Below, piece after piece: positions 61,069 through 64,000 of a DNA stretch of 64,000 bases (position 1 is the first letter of the stretch; every line of letters starts with the position of its first letter). Origin of the DNA: DYJE01 sp041660385. GTDB taxonomy: Bacteria; Desulfobacterota; Desulfobacteria; Desulfobacterales; Desulfolunaceae. The DNA is taken from NCBI GenBank assembly GCA_041660385.1, contig JBAZWJ010000002.1, positions 1-64,000 on the forward strand, in the 5' to 3' direction. The notes under the pieces were generated by a model. The model ran no database searches. It was not told the DNA's origin and saw only the letters and a program-made list of their open reading frames with translations. The position numbers and the translations under genes are program-made.

Positions 61069-62242
61069 CCTGACACCCCTTGATGGCATCCAGAAGGTAA
61101 AACTTGCCCGCATCAGAGGCTGGAGCATTTTCCGAGATTTCATTGTAAAGATTCGGGAAATGGTCTTTCAGTGGTTCAAGTGCTTTGAAATCGTGCATCA
61201 CCGAGATGTTGGTGTACATTTTTTCTTCACCTGTATTGGAATGGGGGATGTAATTGAACGAGATGACGCGCTGCTGGTTGTTCAGTGTTTCTGCTATGGC
61301 GTTCTTGTCCTCGGGAGCCATTCGTGACACATCGTAGTTGTTTCTGAAAATCTGCGGCAGATGGTTTTGTGAATATGAAAATTCCAACTGTCTGGTGAAA
61401 AAAAGTTTGAAAGGACGAGCTTCTCCTTTTACACAATGGTTGACTGATTCGGCAAGTTTATCATTGGTTCTCAGCGATTGTTCAAGCAGTTGCAGCCAGT
61501 AGACAAGTTTGGAGTCCTCTACGAAGAAGCCTTTTTTTTCACCACTGCCGAGCACACAGAAAGCAGTTTTTCCATTCTGATAAAAACGGATAAGGCGGTA
61601 GCTGTTTTCGGGGTTGAATGTTTCAAATTTGTAACCCCTTAATTCGAAAAGACCTTTGGTGAGATAGGCTCTTTTCATGGTAATCTTAACAGGGGTCAGC
61701 AGGTAGGTGGTCATGTAATTCAGTTTGTCTCGGACCGTTCCTGTAAGATCAAGTTTGTAACGGTTTCCTGCGATATCTTCGCATATGCCGGTTATGTCTT
61801 GGATTTTTGAATCATCCATGGTTGAAATTATTCTGAGAAGGCTGTCGTATGGCCTCAATGCTTTGTATATCCGCTTGAAATGGTTCTCGAAATTCTGGTC
61901 TCTAAATGTATAGGTCTTCATGTGCAGGGCTGAAACGTATTCCCTGGTCATGGGATCTTTTTTTTGATTATCGTCTTTCTTAGTGGTAAATGGCGCTAAA
62001 ACGGCGTTCTTAAATTTATTAAATCCGGATTTTTTATAGGTGATATAGCAACCCACCAACTTGTCTTGAATGACAATAGGGTCCGGGTTAAGAAGATACA
62101 AGGCCAGTTCAGAAATCTTGTATTCTTTTACAGGTCCGCTGATATTGCTTTCTCCGATGGAATTCAGGTTAAAAGCGCTTGTTTTGCTTTCGGAGATGAT
62201 CCACACCGAACCTCTGCCATTATTCGTGCTTTTTGTAACCAT
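61061..62242 (-). CDS. Unknown 393-residue protein coupled to LonB
   Basis: I do not recognise this protein. The start at 62242 has GAGG six bases upstream; the frame extends by four codons to a TTG. It has no signal peptide, membrane helix or nucleotide-binding motif and reads as a soluble alpha/beta protein. Notable segments: ALYLLNPDPIVIQDKLVGCY, MTREYVSALHMKTYTFRDQNFENHFKRIYKALRPYDSLL, LTPVKITMKRAYLTKGLFELRGYKFET, ARPFKLFFTRQLEFSYSQNHLPQIF and, near the end, TNISVMHDFKALEPLKDHFPNLYNE. Its stop lies within the first codons of the protease gene, so the two are translated together. An adaptor or substrate for LonB is the simplest idea, without direct evidence. Confidence 0.8.
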   Translation of the reverse strand: MVTKSTNNGRGSVWIISESKTSAFNLNSIGESNISGPVKEYKISELALYLLNPDPIVIQDKLVGCYITYKKSGFNKFKNAVLAPFTTKKDDNQKKDPMTREYVSALHMKTYTFRDQNFENHFKRIYKALRPYDSLLRIISTMDDSKIQDITGICEDIAGNRYKLDLTGTVRDKLNYMTTYLLTPVKITMKRAYLTKGLFELRGYKFETFNPENSYRLIRFYQNGKTAFCVLGSGEKKGFFVEDSKLVYWLQLLEQSLRTNDKLAESVNHCVKGEARPFKLFFTRQLEFSYSQNHLPQIFRNNYDVSRMAPEDKNAIAETLNNQQRVISFNYIPHSNTGEEKMYTNISVMHDFKALEPLKDHFPNLYNEISENAPASDAGKFYLLDAIKGCQDE

Positions 62243-62518
62243 GGTCGACCTCAAACTTATTAAACCCTCATAAAAAACAAAAGCGAACTTTTACATATTT
62301 ATCAGGGACTTGCAAGAGCAAATCCTATGTCCGTTTCCCTGATTGGTAAAGCAAGATGAATGCCATGATTTTAATATGAATGCAGACATTTTTACGACAT
62401 CATCAAATCAGGCAATCTGTGTTTCGATCATATATGTTGACCGGAAATTTATGTTCTGATAGCCATTGATCGTTTACAAAAAAGACGACAACTCATGCCG
62501 ATTCTTTAAGAAACTTTC

Positions 62519-62575
62519 GTAGGGGCTGGTTCCAAACCAGCCAGAGCCGTGTTTCGTAAGGAAACGACATTGGAT
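62519..62575. repeat. REP-like palindrome joined to an AAGGAAACGACATTGGAT tail
   Basis: GGCTGGTT (62524-62531) and AACCAGCC (62535-62542) form a palindrome, preceded by GTAGG like the GGAACCCGCC family. It runs into CGTTTCGTAAGGAAACG and the 18-mer AAGGAAACGACATTGGAT (62558-62575), which recurs with one mismatch at 34743-34760. It lies just before the dynamin-like gene in the 349-base divergent spacer 62243-62591; no clear promoter box is visible there. Confidence 0.7.
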
Positions 62576-62591
62576 AAAAGCGGAGAATTCC

Positions 62592-64000
62592 ATGTTTCGA
62601 GAAAATTACAAGACATCGCTCCAGAAAGATCTCTTTGATATGGTGGAGCAGAAGCTCACCCCCGTTGCCCTGAGATACAAGTACAGCGAGGTGCCACTTG
62701 AATCTACCATCAAATGGAAACCTGTGGTCCTGATCCTCGGGAATTATTCATCCGGGAAATCAACCCTTATCAATGAGTATGTTGGTGGTTATATCCAGGA
62801 AACTGGACAGGCTCCCACAGACGATTCGTTCACAGTTATATCTTATGACCCTGCTGAAAACGACGACCCTGTCGTTCGGGTGACCGAAGAGCATGACGGT
62901 GCATACCTTTTGAATGACCCGGAATACCCTTTTGAAAAACTGAGAAAATACGGAAGACGATTTTCGTCACATTTTCGCCTTAAAAAAGTAAATTCGCCGT
63001 TTTTGAAAGAACTGGCCATCATCGACACACCGGGAATGCTGGATAGTGTCACTGAAAGGGACAGAGGATACAACTATCAGGAGGTGATCGGTGATTTTGC
63101 CCGGATTGCCGACTTGATCCTTGTGCTTTTTGATCCACACAAGGCAGGAACAGTTCAGGAAACTTATGTGGCATTGCGTGAAACACTTCCGGCTAATACG
63201 TTTGAAGAGCGGATTCTTTTCGTTTTGAACCGTATTGATGAATGCGAATCCATGACCGATCTTTTGCAGGTTTACGGAACGCTGTGCTGGAACCTGTCCC
63301 AGATGACGGGAAGAAAGGATATTCCCAGAATTCATCTGACCTATTCGTCCTGTGTCTCACGACTGTCGGAAAAAACAGACTATTTGAAATATCTGCAAAA
63401 CCAGCGTGATGAACTTCGTGAAACCATACTGAGTGCACCTGATTTCAGGCTGGACCATCTGGCCGGTTTTGTGGAAAACCATTCGGAAAGCCTGGATCAT
63501 TTTCTTGAGGCTTTGTTGAATTACAAGAAAAAAATGCTGGGATTCGATGTGAAATTCGGTGTGACAACGGGCGTTATCAGTCTGATATTGAGTTTTTCTG
63601 TGATATTCTTTTTAAGTCTTTCAGGCGCACTCGGCGGAATGCCTGTTCAGCTTCTTGTTACTTTCGGACTTGGCGGAGCCGTTCTATCTTACGCTGCTAT
63701 TGTATCGGCTCTCAAAAATATGTTTAAAACACGGTTTCATAAACGACTGATGACGGTATTCGATAACCTGACCCCACTTGAAAATCAGCGAAGGAAGGAT
63801 GCCTGGGCCGTGATTCGAAAACTTGCTTTTTCTTACCTTGAAGAACAGAAATGGCGTTTTTCTCTTGGCCGTGTCAAACGCGAACACGATATGGTTCACT
63901 GGGTTGCAACAGCCGGTGTTAAAGAAATCAGGGAGGCTCTGACCGAGTTGAATATGATCCGGGATGATGAGAGTATGGATGATGAAGGTGCGGCTTCCAA
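62592..64000 (+). CDS. EHD/dynamin-like membrane GTPase (3' end beyond the window)
   Basis: An open frame of at least 469 codons from the ATG at 62592, with GGAG six bases upstream, running off the right edge. The G domain has LILGNYSSGKSTLI (P-loop at 50-57), GQAPTDDSFTVIS (like the EHD switch I GPEPTTDRF), IIDTPGMLDS (Asp at 145), and VLNRIDE (about 213). An alpha-helical part with LLNYKKKMLGFDVKFGV follows, then two membrane helices (about 325-375) and a cytosolic helical tail. This is a bacterial dynamin of the EHD-related type with a built-in membrane anchor, expected to remodel or tether membranes. It is divergent from the LonB pair. Confidence 0.88.
   Translation, partial: MFRENYKTSLQKDLFDMVEQKLTPVALRYKYSEVPLESTIKWKPVVLILGNYSSGKSTLINEYVGGYIQETGQAPTDDSFTVISYDPAENDDPVVRVTEEHDGAYLLNDPEYPFEKLRKYGRRFSSHFRLKKVNSPFLKELAIIDTPGMLDSVTERDRGYNYQEVIGDFARIADLILVLFDPHKAGTVQETYVALRETLPANTFEERILFVLNRIDECESMTDLLQVYGTLCWNLSQMTGRKDIPRIHLTYSSCVSRLSEKTDYLKYLQNQRDELRETILSAPDFRLDHLAGFVENHSESLDHFLEALLNYKKKMLGFDVKFGVTTGVISLILSFSVIFFLSLSGALGGMPVQLLVTFGLGGAVLSYAAIVSALKNMFKTRFHKRLMTVFDNLTPLENQRRKDAWAVIRKLAFSYLEEQKWRFSLGRVKREHDMVHWVATAGVKEIREALTELNMIRDDESMDDEGAAS

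Noticed and set aside
1..64000. rRNA, tRNA, transposase, phage or replication-origin features
   Set aside because: None could be identified by eye on either strand; a tRNAscan or HMM search would be needed to exclude small ones.

Overview
The window looks like a chromosomal segment of a sulfate-reducer-like Desulfobacterota (Deltaproteobacteria, probably Desulfobacterales). This is an inference from gene content: a PurH split into two cistrons, an archaeal-type membrane LonB protease, an EF-G of the mitochondrial/spd type, a PEP-CTERM protein, heme-binding chemoreceptors, and many 'GGAACCCGCCCCTAC'-class palindromes between genes. No rRNA, tRNA, CRISPR array, transposase or phage gene was seen.

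Layout. 1-3.3 kb: the tail of a cut-off gene, a GAF/sigma-54 activator and a GEVED/PEP-CTERM exported protein. 3.3-9.2 kb (minus): a tripartite RND efflux operon (tolC-like, adaptor, pump). 9.5-10.8 kb: an AIM24-family protein behind a clear sigma-70 promoter, and a small AT-rich hypothetical. 10.9-19 kb: the last two steps of IMP synthesis as separate overlapping genes, then guaB and dnaE. Between guaB and dnaE sits a complete integron-type gene cassette (14694-15201) with a well-formed attC site and no integrase. 19-22 kb: a small exported protein, a truncated VTC-domain remnant, and bioA overlapping a crotonase-family gene. 22-29 kb: an M20 peptidase, a chemoreceptor, an SPOR-NlpC/P60 lipoprotein, a small lipoprotein and cinA. 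29-34.5 kb (minus): a surface-polymer-like operon (methyltransferase-GT2 fusion, FkbM methyltransferase, membrane spermidine-synthase-like protein) and a YqaA-like membrane protein. 34.5-39.4 kb: a palindrome-rich spacer with a 41-codon gene, typA, and a heme-sensor chemoreceptor. 39.5-42.8 kb: a toxin-antitoxin-like pair coupled to mutY, and an AlbA_2/RecG-like regulator. 42.9-51.3 kb: a giant alpha-2-macroglobulin-like protein with an intact thioester motif and its partner penicillin-binding protein 1C. 51.3-54.4 kb (minus): a hybrid histidine kinase and a small PstS-like periplasmic protein. 54.6-58.4 kb: HtpX-like protease converging on a RecA-fold ATPase/EF-G operon. 58.7-64 kb: a LonB-type protease translationally coupled to an unrecognised 393-residue protein, divergent from an EHD/dynamin-like membrane GTPase that runs off the right edge.

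The two items most worth follow-up are the solitary integron cassette between guaB and dnaE, whose boundaries can be read to the base, and the LonB / unknown protein / dynamin-like GTPase locus, which may be an undescribed membrane quality-control or remodelling system. The palindromic intergenic repeats fall into several families and cluster in the same spacers, most densely around the cassette and between the macroglobulin and pbpC.
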